From NCBI GenBank assembly GCA_020544305.1, contig CP058667.1, positions 868,001-932,000 of the forward strand: 64,000 nucleotides of DNA. The letters run 5' to 3'. Positions 30,839 through 40,123 of the stretch are shown one piece after another. Each line of letters begins with the position of its first letter. Positions within the stretch are counted from its first letter, which is position 1. The translations under genes and the position numbers were made by a program. Under the pieces are notes generated by a model that was given only the letters and a program-made list of their open reading frames with translations, made no database searches and was not told where the DNA came from. The stretch comes from Staphylococcus taiwanensis. Its GTDB lineage: Bacteria; Bacillota; Bacilli; Staphylococcales; Staphylococcaceae.

Positions 30839-31771
30839 ATGCCATTATTTTTAAAGCCTATTTTCCATGAAAAAATATGGGGCGGTAAGCAATTAACTGA
30901 ATTTAATTATGACCTCCCAAGTGAACATATAGGAGAATGTTGGGGAATTTCAGCACATCCAAACGGTCAAAGTATCATTTTGAATGGTCCTTATAATGGC
31001 CTAACATTAAATCAAGTGTGGGCAGAGCATAGAGAACTTTTTGGAGACTTTCCCAGTAAAGATTTTCCATTATTATGTAAAATCGTAGATGCAAAGGAAT
31101 CACCATCAGTCCATGTTCATCCTGACGATTCGTATGCTTATGAATTCGAAAATGGTCAATATGGTAAATCAGAATGTTGGTATATTATTAGTGCTAAAGA
31201 AGATGCTGAAATTATCGTTGGCACAACTGCTGACTCTAAAGAAGAATTAAGAAAAGAAATTGAACAAGGAAATATACTTGAAACATTAAAGACAGTTAAA
31301 GTTCAATCTGGAGAATTTTACTTTATTCCTGCAGGAACAATTCATTCAATAGGTGAAGGTGTAATGGTTTATGAAACGATGCAATCATCAGATATTTCAT
31401 ATAGACTTTTTGATTATAATCGTCAACGTACTGATGCTCAATCACTTGATATTGAAAAAGCACTCGACGTTACACAATTTACTGCCGAATTGCCGAATAT
31501 AGTTCCTGAAAATGAAATTATCGAAAATCATAAATGTAGCCATATTGTTTCTAATGACTTTTTTACAATGGTCAAATGGGAAATCAATGGTACATTAAAT
31601 TATATGAAACCTAGAGAGTTTTGTCTTGTTTCTGTTATTGATGGAGATGGACAAATTATTATTGATGGTGAAATATTTAAAATTCAAAAAGGTTCAAATT
31701 TTATTTTGACTTCTGAAGATTTAGATAGTGTATTTGAAGGTGAGTTTAACTTAATAATAAGTTACATATAA
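30839..31771 (+). CDS. manA: Mannose-6-phosphate isomerase, class I
   Basis: The 310-residue cytosolic zinc enzyme interconverts mannose 6-phosphate and fructose 6-phosphate, feeding mannose into glycolysis. The cupin metal-binding stretch SVHVHPDD (near 90-97) and the later EFYFIPAGTIHSIGEG block (near 159-174), which ends in a metal-binding His, fit the short Bacillus-type family. The N-terminal EKIWGGKQL is conserved. The ATG follows AAGGGGGTG. A small hydrophobic protein gene begins 16 bases after the stop and is probably co-transcribed. Confidence 0.93.
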   Translation: MPLFLKPIFHEKIWGGKQLTEFNYDLPSEHIGECWGISAHPNGQSIILNGPYNGLTLNQVWAEHRELFGDFPSKDFPLLCKIVDAKESPSVHVHPDDSYAYEFENGQYGKSECWYIISAKEDAEIIVGTTADSKEELRKEIEQGNILETLKTVKVQSGEFYFIPAGTIHSIGEGVMVYETMQSSDISYRLFDYNRQRTDAQSLDIEKALDVTQFTAELPNIVPENEIIENHKCSHIVSNDFFTMVKWEINGTLNYMKPREFCLVSVIDGDGQIIIDGEIFKIQKGSNFILTSEDLDSVFEGEFNLIISYI

Positions 31772-31795
31772 TATTTTTCTAAAGGCGTGTGTCAT

Positions 31796-32026
31796 TTGAA
31801 ACAATTCTTATATATTTCTTTAGTTTGTGGTGTTGTAGCAGGCGCAGGTATTTTCTTTGATTTTCCTCATTATCCTTCGCTTATACTACCTAGATTAGTA
31901 TCTATCATAGGTATTATTAGTACAGTAATTACAATTAAAGATAAAGAAATTAGTGGATTACTGAAATTAGGCGGAATGATGATTAATATAATGCCCTTAT
32001 TAGGTAGTTTACTCATTTCAAAATAA
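31796..32026 (+). CDS. Small uncharacterised membrane protein
   Basis: I do not recognise it. The 76-residue protein has three hydrophobic stretches (about 5-22, 31-48 and 54-74) and almost no soluble part. It follows manA by 24 bases, and a strong terminator lies at 32038-32090. The start is uncertain: TTG at 31796 lies 10 bases after AAAGG, while an in-frame GTG at 31787 is too close to that site. The TTG is preferred. Confidence 0.55.
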   Translation: MKQFLYISLVCGVVAGAGIFFDFPHYPSLILPRLVSIIGIISTVITIKDKEISGLLKLGGMMINIMPLLGSLLISK

Positions 32027-32037
32027 TATAATTAGGG

Positions 32038-32090
32038 CAACTATTTGTAATGAAAGTGTATTAAGACTTTTTACAAATAGTTGTTTTTTT
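32038..32090 (+). terminator. Terminator of manA and the small membrane protein
   Basis: Thirteen perfectly paired bases (CAACTATTTGTAA / TTACAAATAGTTG) with a 20-base loop, then seven or more Ts. Confidence 0.9.
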
Positions 32091-32287
32091 CGGACAAAAT
32101 ACAACTATCGAAAATAAAATTTGAGCAAAAAGCTATGGTAAATTATGATAAAATAGTAAAAAAACAAAAGATAATTCAATTATAGTATGTTACTATTTAT
32201 GGCATAACTTTAGTGTGAAAGAGAATAAAAATTCTAGCATATATACATATATTAAGTAAATGAGACTTATATTAAAGGAGATACACT

Positions 32288-33661
32288 ATGACAGAAGAAG
32301 TAAATTACTTTTGGTTAAATTGTGGTTTTACAAGATGGAATCATAACGAACCATTAGTAGGACAAACAACTTTATTTGAATCTGGCGCACAGTTTAATCC
32401 CACGCAAGGTTTTAGAGCTTTTAAAAAAGCTAAGACTGGGGATCAAGTTATTTTTTATCAAGTTCAAACTGACACTGGTTTATTAGGAATTGGTGAAATT
32501 ATTAGCGTCCAAACTGGAGCACAAAGTAAAATTCGAGTAGAGTTTCAATTTAATGAAGTGTTAAAACCTTTAACAACAGACTATTTAAAACGTAGTGAAA
32601 CTTTAGATTTTCGTATGAACAATATGCGTGAAACATTGATAAATCAACTTACTCAAGAAGAGTTTGAATTAATTGTTGCTCTAGGTAAAGGTGAAGAGAA
32701 ATTACCACGCTACTTTTTCTTATCTGAGACAGAAGATTTTGAAGCAGGAGAACATTATACGATTTATACGCATACTTATAATGGTATTAAACGTAACGGC
32801 TATCATTTTTATAATCAATTAGAAGTTGGCGATAATCTGATATTCTATAATAAAAATAAAGAACAATCTGTTGTGGGTATTGGAGAAGTTTCGAGACATA
32901 TTCATGAAAAGCCACCAATACCAGGTCGTACTAATAGCACAGCAATTGAAATTTACTATGAGAAGGATATTACACCTGTGACCTTAGGAGCATTAAATAA
33001 GCATCCTAAGTTAAAGAATTTGTATTTTTTACAAGAAAATGCGAAACAAGCGATTGCTAGCATGAATCAAACTCAATATGATGCCATTATTGATATGAGT
33101 ATGAATGATGGCATCAAAACACCATTTGAAACAATCAAAAAGCCTGAATTAGAATCAGTTGAAAATGAAAATACATTAAAACCTTTTATATTATTAGTCG
33201 TTGATAAAAAAGAAGAAGGTTTAAAAGCGGCAAATAATCTATTACAAAAAACGAATGCAAATCCTGTAATCACTGGTGGACATCCAGATTTTAGTGAAGA
33301 TATGTTATATGGTAAATATTTACCTAATGAAGCTGGCGCACTGTATTATCGTGAAGGCTTTATTACGCAATTAATGCCAAAAAATGATAAAAGTTATTTA
33401 GTCATTGATAATTTTAATAAAATAGATCCAGATATTTTCCAAACTTACATTAACGTTTTAGAAGGGTATGAAGTGACGTTACCTCGATATAATAAAGAAG
33501 GAAACATGGTGAAATGGTCTCGTGATAAAGATTCATTTTATCATTTTAATCCTAATTGGCATATCATTGGTGTCACTTATGATCGCCTCGAAAATATCAA
33601 AACTAAATACTCAGAACAATTTTTAAAATATACAAGAATTGTTAAAGTGAAACACGATTAA
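32288..33661 (+). CDS. Two EVE-like (PUA fold) domains fused to a degenerate McrB-like AAA+ module
   Basis: The 457-residue soluble protein has two similar N-terminal modules. Module 1 (about 6-133: FRAFKKAKTGDQVIFYQV, LGIGEIISV, LTQEEFELIVALG) and module 2 (about 141-270: GDNLIFYNKNKEQ, VVGIGEVSR, MNQTQYDAIIDM) both follow the EVE pattern of nucleic-acid modification readers. The C-terminal part (about 297-457) aligns with McrB-type GTPases. HPDFSEDMLYGKYLP, YYREGFI, the Walker B position LVIDNFNKID (usual DE is DN) and NWHIIGVTYDRLENI (usual IGTMNTADRSI) are recognisable, but no Walker A remains. So nucleotide hydrolysis is unlikely. No mcrC or nuclease gene is beside it. The ATG follows AAAGGAG. 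Confidence 0.7.
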   Translation: MTEEVNYFWLNCGFTRWNHNEPLVGQTTLFESGAQFNPTQGFRAFKKAKTGDQVIFYQVQTDTGLLGIGEIISVQTGAQSKIRVEFQFNEVLKPLTTDYLKRSETLDFRMNNMRETLINQLTQEEFELIVALGKGEEKLPRYFFLSETEDFEAGEHYTIYTHTYNGIKRNGYHFYNQLEVGDNLIFYNKNKEQSVVGIGEVSRHIHEKPPIPGRTNSTAIEIYYEKDITPVTLGALNKHPKLKNLYFLQENAKQAIASMNQTQYDAIIDMSMNDGIKTPFETIKKPELESVENENTLKPFILLVVDKKEEGLKAANNLLQKTNANPVITGGHPDFSEDMLYGKYLPNEAGALYYREGFITQLMPKNDKSYLVIDNFNKIDPDIFQTYINVLEGYEVTLPRYNKEGNMVKWSRDKDSFYHFNPNWHIIGVTYDRLENIKTKYSEQFLKYTRIVKVKHD

Positions 33662-33689
33662 GCAAAGCGCAATCAATATTGATATCCTT

Positions 33690-33732
33690 GCGGGAGTAGG
33701 ACAATGAATTATTGTCCTACTTCCGCTTTTTT
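33690..33732 (+). terminator. Terminator with GGACAATGAAT stem-loop
   Basis: GCGGGAGTAGGACAAT pairs with ATTGTCCTACTTCCGC (one mismatch) around a short loop, then six Ts. It belongs to the same family as 6752 and 30540. Confidence 0.9.
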
Positions 33733-33792
33733 GTTTAGAAAAGAAAATACTAAGGAATACTATATATATGACCACAAGGAAGGTGAAGTATT

Positions 33793-34188
33793 ATGCCAAT
33801 AATTTATTATGATGGTAATTGCGTTTATTGCTATAACTATTGTATATGGCTTATTCAACATGGATTACCTAAAAATTATGAGTTTGCAACATTAAAAAGT
33901 GATACTGGTAAACATTTATTTGAACAACATCCAGAAGCTAAAAATAGAAATAGTGTGATTTTGCAACAAGGTCATCATTTAGAGTATAAATCTAATGCTA
34001 TTGCAACTTTAATTATGACAACAAGTAATTATAAATGGTTAGGTTTACTACTTAAATGTATACCTCGACCAATTAGAGATTTAGGATATAACTTATTTGC
34101 TAATAATCGTAATAGAATGTGGAAAACACATTGGCACCAACCCAATGCATATGAAAAATCATTTTTTATTAATGATAAACGAGGGTAA
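33793..34188 (+). CDS. DCC-family thiol-disulfide oxidoreductase-like protein (DUF393)
   Basis: The 131-residue protein starts with the DUF393/DCC signature YYDGNCVYCYNY (Asp7, Cys10, Cys13), a thioredoxin-like fold with a CxxC pair. No signal peptide is seen, so it is expected to be cytosolic. Family members are annotated as thiol-disulfide oxidoreductases, but no reaction is proven. The ATG follows AAGGAAGGTG. The phased repeats and the dps promoter region lie directly downstream. Confidence 0.85.
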   Translation: MPIIYYDGNCVYCYNYCIWLIQHGLPKNYEFATLKSDTGKHLFEQHPEAKNRNSVILQQGHHLEYKSNAIATLIMTTSNYKWLGLLLKCIPRPIRDLGYNLFANNRNRMWKTHWHQPNAYEKSFFINDKRG

Positions 34189-34265
34189 TTGATAAAATTA
34201 ATCGATTAATTGATAATTGTATGTTTTATAATTGATAATTATGATGATTTATTGATAAAATTAAT
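34189..34265 (+). repeat. Four TTGATAA repeats spaced about 21 bp
   Basis: TTGATAA occurs at 34189, 34210, 34232 and 34252, spacings of 21, 22 and 20 bases. The first and last copies are extended to TTGATAAAATTAAT. They fill the region between the DCC gene and the dps promoter. Confidence 0.7.
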
Positions 34266-34330
34266 GGGCGTAAAAAGTATTTTTAAGCAAAATAAAAGCA
34301 TTTTTAAAGGTTAAAAGGGTATCTCATTAA

Positions 34331-34345
34331 TTGTAATAATTACAA
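34331..34345 (+). promoter_or_regulatory. Second PerR-like palindrome upstream of dps
   Basis: TTGTAATAATTACAA is a perfect 7-1-7 palindrome. It differs from the PerR box by one symmetrical base per half-site. It lies 42 bases, centre to centre, before the perfect PerR box. Confidence 0.5.
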
Positions 34346-34372
34346 ATAAAAACTCGCTTCTCTCTTTACAGA

Positions 34373-34387
34373 TTATAATTATTATAA
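34373..34387 (+). promoter_or_regulatory. PerR box of dps
   Basis: TTATAATTATTATAA matches the PerR consensus TTATAATnATTATAA at every position. It lies 58 bases before the start codon, overlapping AT-rich promoter sequence. dps (mrgA) is a classic PerR target, so expression should rise with peroxide and low iron. Confidence 0.85.
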
Positions 34388-34444
34388 TATAATGATGTAT
34401 GTAATAGAGAGAAAACACTTTTGAAAATAAAAGGAGAGAATATA

Positions 34445-34885
34445 ATGAGTCAACAAGACGTAGTAAAAGAATTAAACCAACAAGTTGCAAACTGGACAGT
34501 AGCATTCACAAAATTACACAATTTCCATTGGTATGTTAAAGGACCTAACTTCTTCTCTTTACATGAGAAATTTGAAGAATTGTATAATGAAGCTAGCCAA
34601 TATGTAGATGATTTAGCAGAACGTATTTTAGCTATCGGTGGTAATCCTGTAGGTACATTGAAAGAAAGTTTAGACATCTCTATTGTAGATGAAGCGGGTA
34701 AAAATTATACAGCTGAACAAATGGTTGAAGCTTTCTCTAAAGACTTAACTAACATTTCAGAACAATTAGCTAAAGCAATTGAAGTAGCTGGAGAAGCTGG
34801 AGACGATGTATCAGAAGATATGTTTATTGGAATGAAAAATTCAATTGATAAACACAATTGGATGTTTAAATCTTATTTAGTATAA
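34445..34885 (+). CDS. dps: Dps/MrgA family iron-storage, DNA-protecting protein
   Basis: The 146-residue protein forms a twelve-subunit shell that oxidises and stores iron with hydrogen peroxide and can protect DNA. The inter-subunit ferroxidase ligands are present with correct spacing: His28 and His40, Asp55 and Glu59 (HNFHWYVKG, SLHEKFEEL, DDLAERI). It is very close to S. aureus MrgA from memory. I chose the ATG 8 bases after AAGGAGAG; an upstream in-frame TTG has no site. It is a single gene, with a terminator at 34924. Confidence 0.95.
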   Translation: MSQQDVVKELNQQVANWTVAFTKLHNFHWYVKGPNFFSLHEKFEELYNEASQYVDDLAERILAIGGNPVGTLKESLDISIVDEAGKNYTAEQMVEAFSKDLTNISEQLAKAIEVAGEAGDDVSEDMFIGMKNSIDKHNWMFKSYLV

Positions 34886-34923
34886 GATAGTTTCATTTAA
34901 AATCATGTTTAATTTTAATAAGG

Positions 34924-34961
34924 TGACGGTTTCTATTAAGTAGATAGAAATCGTCATTTTT
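34924..34961 (+). terminator. Terminator of dps
   Basis: TGACGGTTTCTAT pairs with ATAGAAATCGTCA (one G-T) and is followed by five Ts. Confidence 0.88.
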
Positions 34962-35033
34962 ATTAGTTGCTTTTATTAGAAAATCATTTTTTACTATTAA
35001 AAGACTAAAACATAAGTAACTTTAAAAGTTGAA

Positions 35034-35075
35034 AAGCTAGGATGTATTTGAGTTTAGATACATCCTAGCTTATTA
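35034..35075 (-). terminator. Terminator of deoD
   Basis: AAGCTAGGATGTAT pairs with ATACATCCTAGCTT. Flanks are AT-rich on both sides, and the position fits the end of the minus-strand deoD gene. Confidence 0.75.
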
Positions 35076-35123
35076 ATTTTATAAATACAGTAAATTGTTT
35101 TACTTATTTTGAGTCAAAAGAGA

Positions 35124-35834
35124 TTATTCAGCAATTTCTAAGGCAATTTCCATCATTTGAGTGAATGAGTTTTGACGTTCTTCTGCTGTTGTAGCTTCGT
35201 CTCTTAAAATATGGTCACTAACAGTGAAAATGCCCAATGCTTTTTTGCCAGCATTAATAGCATTTAAGTATAAACCTGCTGATTCCATTTCAATACCTAA
35301 AATTCCCATTTTTTTCCAATTGTCATTGAACGTTGCATCAGCATTATAGAATGTATCTGAAGATAATACGTTACCTACATGACTTACTGCTCCAATTTTA
35401 TCAGCAATATTTTTAGCTTTAGTAATGAGTTCAAAGTCAGCGATTGGGGCAAAGTGGCCAGGAATATTAAATTGGTCTACATAATTAGAGTTAGTAGATG
35501 CTGCTTGAGCAATAATAACATCATACAAGTTAACATTCTCTTGTAATGCACCACATGAACCAACACGGATAATTGTGTCTACATCAAAGAAATTATAAAG
35601 CTCATATGAATAAATACCAATACTTGGAATTCCCATACCAGAGCCCATTACTGAAATTTCTTTGCCTTTATATGTACCAGTATAACCAAACATATTACGT
35701 ACTTCGTTAAATTGTTCAACATTTTCTAAAAAATTATCAGCAATATATTTTGCACGTAAAGGGTCGCCAGGCATTAAAACTGTTTTTGCAATTTTTGTTC
35801 CATTAGGTTGAATGTGAGGTGTGCCATTTGTCAT
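35124..35834 (-). CDS. deoD: Purine nucleoside phosphorylase DeoD
   Basis: The 236-residue cytosolic enzyme splits purine (deoxy)nucleosides with phosphate into base and (deoxy)ribose 1-phosphate. It is of the hexameric type: TPHIQPNG, MPGDPLRAKYIA, GSGMGIPSIGIYSYEL, IIRVGSCGAL and the MESAG loop are intact, and SDHILRDEATT near residues 204-214 supplies the catalytic Asp. The ATG follows TAAGGAG. It is read away from deoC-pdp-deoB, and together these genes salvage nucleosides. Confidence 0.96.
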   Translation of the reverse strand: MTNGTPHIQPNGTKIAKTVLMPGDPLRAKYIADNFLENVEQFNEVRNMFGYTGTYKGKEISVMGSGMGIPSIGIYSYELYNFFDVDTIIRVGSCGALQENVNLYDVIIAQAASTNSNYVDQFNIPGHFAPIADFELITKAKNIADKIGAVSHVGNVLSSDTFYNADATFNDNWKKMGILGIEMESAGLYLNAINAGKKALGIFTVSDHILRDEATTAEERQNSFTQMMEIALEIAE

Positions 35835-35996
35835 TAATATCTTCTCCTTAACATGATTATTAAGATTAAGATAACATTTGTTTAACTTTTTTGCGAATTT
35901 TTGTACTATATAAATGAAGGACTATAGTATTAATCAATTTAATTCATACAAAATAATAGAATGAAATTTTACAACAACTTAATGGAGGTAACTCAT

Positions 35997-36659
35997 ATGA
36001 ATTATGCGAAATACATTGATCATACATTATTAAAACCTGAATCAACACGTCAACAAATTGATCAAATTATCCAAGAGGCTAAAGAATATAACTTTAAATC
36101 TATCTGTGTTAGTCCAACACATGTGAAATATGCTGCTGATAAATTAAAAGATTCGGATGTATTAGTTTGTACAGTAATAGGTTTTCCTCTAGGAGCAACT
36201 ACGACAGCGTCTAAAATTTTTGAAACAGAAGATGCCATTAAAAATGGGGCATCAGAAATCGATATGGTCATTAATATCGGTGCCCTCAAAGATGGCAGAT
36301 TTGAAGATGTGCAAAAAGATATCGAAGGTGTTGTAGGTGCAGCAAATGGTAAAACAGTTAAAGTAATTATTGAAACTGTATTATTAACTGATGACGAAAA
36401 AGTAAAAGCGAGTGAATTAGCTAAAGTAGCTGGTGCTAATTTCGTTAAAACGTCTACAGGTTTTGCTGGTGGAGGAGCGACTCCAGAAGATGTTAAATTG
36501 ATGAAAGAAACGGTTGGGGATGATTTAGAAGTTAAAGCATCTGGGAGCGTACGCAATCTTGAAGACTTCAATAAGATGATTGATGCAGGTGCAACTCGAA
36601 TTGGTGCAAGTGCTGGAGTGCAAATTATTCAAGGTTTAGAATCGAATTCTGATTATTAA
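35997..36659 (+). CDS. deoC: Deoxyribose-phosphate aldolase DeoC
   Basis: The 220-residue TIM-barrel enzyme cleaves deoxyribose 5-phosphate to acetaldehyde and glyceraldehyde 3-phosphate. The Schiff-base lysine block VKTSTGF is near 177-183, with VKVIIET near 145-151 and KASGSVR near 199-205. The ATG follows GGAGG; an in-frame ATG 36 bases upstream lacks a ribosome site. It heads a co-directional run with pdp (59 bases on) and deoB (12 bases after pdp). Confidence 0.96.
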   Translation: MNYAKYIDHTLLKPESTRQQIDQIIQEAKEYNFKSICVSPTHVKYAADKLKDSDVLVCTVIGFPLGATTTASKIFETEDAIKNGASEIDMVINIGALKDGRFEDVQKDIEGVVGAANGKTVKVIIETVLLTDDEKVKASELAKVAGANFVKTSTGFAGGGATPEDVKLMKETVGDDLEVKASGSVRNLEDFNKMIDAGATRIGASAGVQIIQGLESNSDY

Positions 36660-36718
36660 TTAATAGGACAATAACAACTTAAAGATATAACAGCTTATTT
36701 GAAAGGGGGTTCAGAATT

Positions 36719-38020
36719 ATGAGAATGGTAGATATTATTGAAAAGAAACGTGATGGCAAAGCATTAACGACGAAGGAAATTGAATTCTTTATCAATGGTT
36801 ATACAAATGGGGATATACCTGATTACCAGGCATCAAGTTTAGCAATGGCTATTTTCTTCCAAGATATGAATGAAGAAGAACGTGCGGCTTTAACAATGGC
36901 AATGGTTAATTCAGGTGACGTTATTGATTTGTCACAAATTAATGGTATCAAAGTAGACAAACATTCAACTGGAGGTGTAGGTGATACTACGACATTAGTG
37001 TTGGCACCTTTAGTTGCAGCCGTCGGTGTGCCAGTAGCTAAAATGAGCGGTCGTGGCTTAGGACATACTGGCGGAACAATTGATAAATTAGAATCAATTA
37101 AAGGATTTCATGTTGAGATTTCTGAAGCGGATTTTGTGAAATTAGTTAATAAGAATCAAGTAGCGGTTATAGGCCAATCAGGCAATTTAACACCAGCTGA
37201 TAAAAAATTATATGCATTGAGAGATGTTACCGGCACAGTTAACTCTATACCATTAATTGCTTCTTCTATAATGAGTAAAAAGATTGCAGCAGGTGCGGAT
37301 GCAATTGTATTAGATGTTAAAACTGGTAATGGTGCATTTATGAAGACTTTAGAAGACGCGGAAAGTTTAGCACACGCAATGGTAAGTATTGGAAATAATG
37401 TAGGAAGAAATACTATGGCTATTATTTCTGATATGAGTCAACCGCTTGGTCGTGCGATCGGTAATGCTCTAGAATTAAAAGAAGCGATTGATACATTAAA
37501 TGGAGAAGGGCCAGAAGATTTAACTGAACTCGTTTTAACGCTAGGTTCGCAAATGGTAGTATTGGCTAACAAAGCAACATCATTAGATGAAGCACGTGAA
37601 CGATTATTAAATGCTATCAGTGATGGTTCGGCCATCGCGAAGTTTAAGACATTTTTACAGAATCAAGGTGGCGATGCATCAGTAGTTGATCATCCTGAAA
37701 ATTTACCAACTGCACAATATCAAATTGATTATAAAGCTAAATCAAGTGGTGTTGTAGCAGAATTAATTGCTAATGAAATAGGCGTAGCATCAATGATGTT
37801 AGGCGCAGGTCGTCAAACTAAAGAAGATAAAATTGATTTGAGCGTTGGACTTGTCTTAAATAAAAAAGTTGGTGATTCTGTTGAAGAGGGCGAATCTTTA
37901 TTAACAATTCATAGTAATCGCGAAGATGTGGAAGATGTTATTAAGAAACTTGATGAAAGTATTTCTATTAAACAACAAGCAGAAACACCAACATTAATTC
38001 ATAAAATTATTACAGAGTAG
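36719..38020 (+). CDS. pdp: Pyrimidine-nucleoside phosphorylase Pdp
   Basis: The 433-residue cytosolic enzyme cleaves uridine, thymidine and deoxyuridine with phosphate. The signature [15 protein letters not shown] is near 80-94, followed by [17 protein letters not shown] near 111-127. It belongs to the thymidine/pyrimidine phosphorylase family with a C-terminal PYNP domain (about 345-433). The ATG follows GAAAGGGGG. Its deoxyribose 1-phosphate product is the substrate of the next gene product, DeoB. Confidence 0.96.
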   Translation: MRMVDIIEKKRDGKALTTKEIEFFINGYTNGDIPDYQASSLAMAIFFQDMNEEERAALTMAMVNSGDVIDLSQINGIKVDKHSTGGVGDTTTLVLAPLVAAVGVPVAKMSGRGLGHTGGTIDKLESIKGFHVEISEADFVKLVNKNQVAVIGQSGNLTPADKKLYALRDVTGTVNSIPLIASSIMSKKIAAGADAIVLDVKTGNGAFMKTLEDAESLAHAMVSIGNNVGRNTMAIISDMSQPLGRAIGNALELKEAIDTLNGEGPEDLTELVLTLGSQMVVLANKATSLDEARERLLNAISDGSAIAKFKTFLQNQGGDASVVDHPENLPTAQYQIDYKAKSSGVVAELIANEIGVASMMLGAGRQTKEDKIDLSVGLVLNKKVGDSVEEGESLLTIHSNREDVEDVIKKLDESISIKQQAETPTLIHKIITE

Positions 38021-38032
38021 GAGTGTATTAGT

Positions 38033-39220
38033 ATGACTACACCATTTAAAAGAGTACATTTAATTGTAATGGACTCAGTAGGTATTGGAGAAGGACCTGA
38101 TGCAGCAGCTTTTAACGATGAAGGATCACATACTCTAAAACATACATTAGAAGGATTTCAACAAAAATTACCTAATTTAGAAAAACTTGGTCTGGGAAAT
38201 ATTGAGGATTTGCCAGTTGTTAATCATGTTGAACAACCTGGTGCTTTTTATACAAAATTAAGCGAAGCTTCAGTTGGAAAAGATACGATGACGGGACATT
38301 GGGAAATTATGGGTTTAAATATTATGCAACCATTCAAAGTATATCCCAATGGCTTTCCAGATGATTTAATTCAACAAATTGAAGAAATGACTGGCCGAAA
38401 AGTTGTCGCAAATAAACCTGCATCAGGTACTGCAATTATCGATGAATTAGGCGAACATCAAATGCAAACTGGCGATTTAATTGTATATACAAGTGCGGAT
38501 CCAGTTTTACAAATTGCAGCTCATGAAGATATCATTCCTTTAGAAGAGTTATATGACATTTGTGAGAAGGTTCGTGAATTAACGAAAGATCCAAAATATT
38601 TAATCGGTCGTGTCATCGCACGTCCATATGTTGGTGAACCAGGAAACTTTACACGTACATCTAATCGCCATGACTATGCTTTAAAACCATTTGGTAAAAC
38701 GGTTATGAATACTTTAAAAGACAATGGTTATGATGTTATTGCAATTGGAAAAATAAATGATATTTATGATGGCGAGGGTGTTACTGAAGCCATTCGTACT
38801 AAGAATAATATGGATGGTATGGACCAATTAATTAATGTTGTGAAAAAAGACTTCACTGGATTGAGTTTCTTAAATTTAGTGGACTTTGATGCATTGTATG
38901 GTCATCGTCGTGATAAAGCTGGTTATGCCCAAGCAATTAAAGACTTTGATGAAAGATTACCTGAATTATTTGAGAATCTTCATGAAGACGATTTAGTTAT
39001 TATTACAGCGGACCACGGTAATGATCCAATTGCTGATGGTACTGATCACACACGTGAATATATTCCAGTGTTAATGTTTAGTCCGAAGGTGACTGACTAT
39101 CATGAACTATCAGGTGATACGACATTTAGTTCAATTGGTGCTACAATTGCAGATAACTTTAACGTTGAATTACCTGAATTCGGTAAGAGTTATTTAAAAG
39201 AAATGGGAGTTGAGCATTAA
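38033..39220 (+). CDS. deoB: Phosphopentomutase DeoB
   Basis: The 395-residue cytosolic metalloenzyme of the alkaline-phosphatase superfamily turns (deoxy)ribose 1-phosphate into the 5-phosphate for DeoC. Metal and phosphothreonine motifs are present: [12 protein letters not shown] (near 11-22), [10 protein letters not shown] (near 82-91, active Thr) and ITADHGNDP (near 323-331) with DHTREYIP. The ATG follows GTAGGAG. The stop overlaps the next start (TAATG), so the DoxX gene is translationally linked. Confidence 0.96.
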   Translation: MTTPFKRVHLIVMDSVGIGEGPDAAAFNDEGSHTLKHTLEGFQQKLPNLEKLGLGNIEDLPVVNHVEQPGAFYTKLSEASVGKDTMTGHWEIMGLNIMQPFKVYPNGFPDDLIQQIEEMTGRKVVANKPASGTAIIDELGEHQMQTGDLIVYTSADPVLQIAAHEDIIPLEELYDICEKVRELTKDPKYLIGRVIARPYVGEPGNFTRTSNRHDYALKPFGKTVMNTLKDNGYDVIAIGKINDIYDGEGVTEAIRTKNNMDGMDQLINVVKKDFTGLSFLNLVDFDALYGHRRDKAGYAQAIKDFDERLPELFENLHEDDLVIITADHGNDPIADGTDHTREYIPVLMFSPKVTDYHELSGDTTFSSIGATIADNFNVELPEFGKSYLKEMGVEH

Positions 39221-39570
39221 TGAAAGTATTTCGTTATTTATTAGGTTTAGGATTTGGCACAGCAGGTGTACTTCATTTTACAAATGAACGCCAATTTAGA
39301 AATATTGTTCCAGAATACTTGCCTTTAAGAAAAACAGCTGTATTAGTTACAGGTGTCTTTGAAATATTCTTTGGCATTATGCTACTAGTAAAAAGACCTG
39401 CTGAATGGTTGAAAAAAGGTATGAATCTCTTTTTACTAGCTGTTTTACCAGCTAATGTTTATATGGCACGTAAAGAGCTGCCATTAGGTGATAAACAAGT
39501 ACCTAAATGGGCTCTATATTTAAGATTACCAATGCAATTTGTACTAATCGGTATGATTAAAAAATTATAA
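39220..39570 (+). CDS. DoxX-like small membrane protein
   Basis: The 116-residue protein has three to four hydrophobic helices (about 5-20, 41-59, 66-84 and 97-113) and fits the DoxX/DoxD-like family: GTAGVLHF near the start, then FEIFFGIMLL and LPANVYMARKE. The family's role is unclear; some members work with oxidoreductases. It overlaps deoB by one base and so shares the deo transcript, but I see no functional link to nucleosides. It ends at a terminator shared with luxS. Confidence 0.8.
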   Translation: MKVFRYLLGLGFGTAGVLHFTNERQFRNIVPEYLPLRKTAVLVTGVFEIFFGIMLLVKRPAEWLKKGMNLFLLAVLPANVYMARKELPLGDKQVPKWALYLRLPMQFVLIGMIKKL

Positions 39571-39582
39571 TAGCAATAACAA

Positions 39583-39621
39583 AACCACCGCTTCTTAAGT
39601 AAATAAGAAAAGGTGGTTATT
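39583..39621. terminator. Shared terminator of the deo operon and luxS
   Basis: AACCACC pairs with GGTGGTT and TTCTTA pairs with TAAGAA inside it. T-rich and A-rich flanks suit both directions. Confidence 0.75.
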
Positions 39622-39652
39622 TATGTTATATATCCCAATTATTTTAGCGAAA

Positions 39653-40123
39653 TTATTTACCTTCGCCAAAGACATCATTCCATTGGTTACGTTTGTCTAA
39701 GAATGCTTGAGCAATTTCTTTTGCACCTTCAAGAGAGTGACTTGCCGCCCAACCACATTGTACTTCGTTACAAGCTGGTACTTCAGTAGCATCTAAGACA
39801 TCGTTTAAAGTTTTTTCAATAATGTCTAAAACGTCCTCATAATCATCATGATTAATAAATGATACATAAAAGCCAGTTTGACAACCCATAGGACTTAAAT
39901 CAACGACTTTATCAGTATGATTTCTAATATTTTCAGCCATTAAATGTTCTAATGAATGTAAGCCAGGCATTTCCATATGTTCTTTATTCGGTTGTTTAAA
40001 TCGAATATCATATTTTTTGATTACATCGCCGTTTAATCCTTCCATAGTACCTGCTAAACGCACGAATGGTGCGACAACTTTAGTGTGATCTAAATTGAAA
40101 CTTTCAACGTTCATTTTAGTCAT
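39653..40123 (-). CDS. luxS: S-ribosylhomocysteine lyase LuxS
   Basis: The 156-residue homodimeric metalloenzyme makes homocysteine and the AI-2 precursor DPD from S-ribosylhomocysteine, closing the activated methyl cycle. The metal motif HSLEH gives His56, Glu59 and His60, with a further cysteine ligand in NEVQCGW (Cys123). The catalytic Cys81 sits in PMGCQTGF. Length is normal. The ATG follows AGGAGG. It is a single gene on the minus strand, with about 280 bases of AT-rich DNA upstream in which I see no further gene. Confidence 0.97.
   Translation of the reverse strand: MTKMNVESFNLDHTKVVAPFVRLAGTMEGLNGDVIKKYDIRFKQPNKEHMEMPGLHSLEHLMAENIRNHTDKVVDLSPMGCQTGFYVSFINHDDYEDVLDIIEKTLNDVLDATEVPACNEVQCGWAASHSLEGAKEIAQAFLDKRNQWNDVFGEGK

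Noticed and set aside
36062-36571. A 169-codon frame antisense to deoC
   Set aside because: It is the shadow of the deoC codons, with Ser/Thr/Pro-rich meaningless composition and no ribosome site. Similar antisense frames in glyA, prfA-region genes, mrp and the aldehyde dehydrogenase were rejected likewise.
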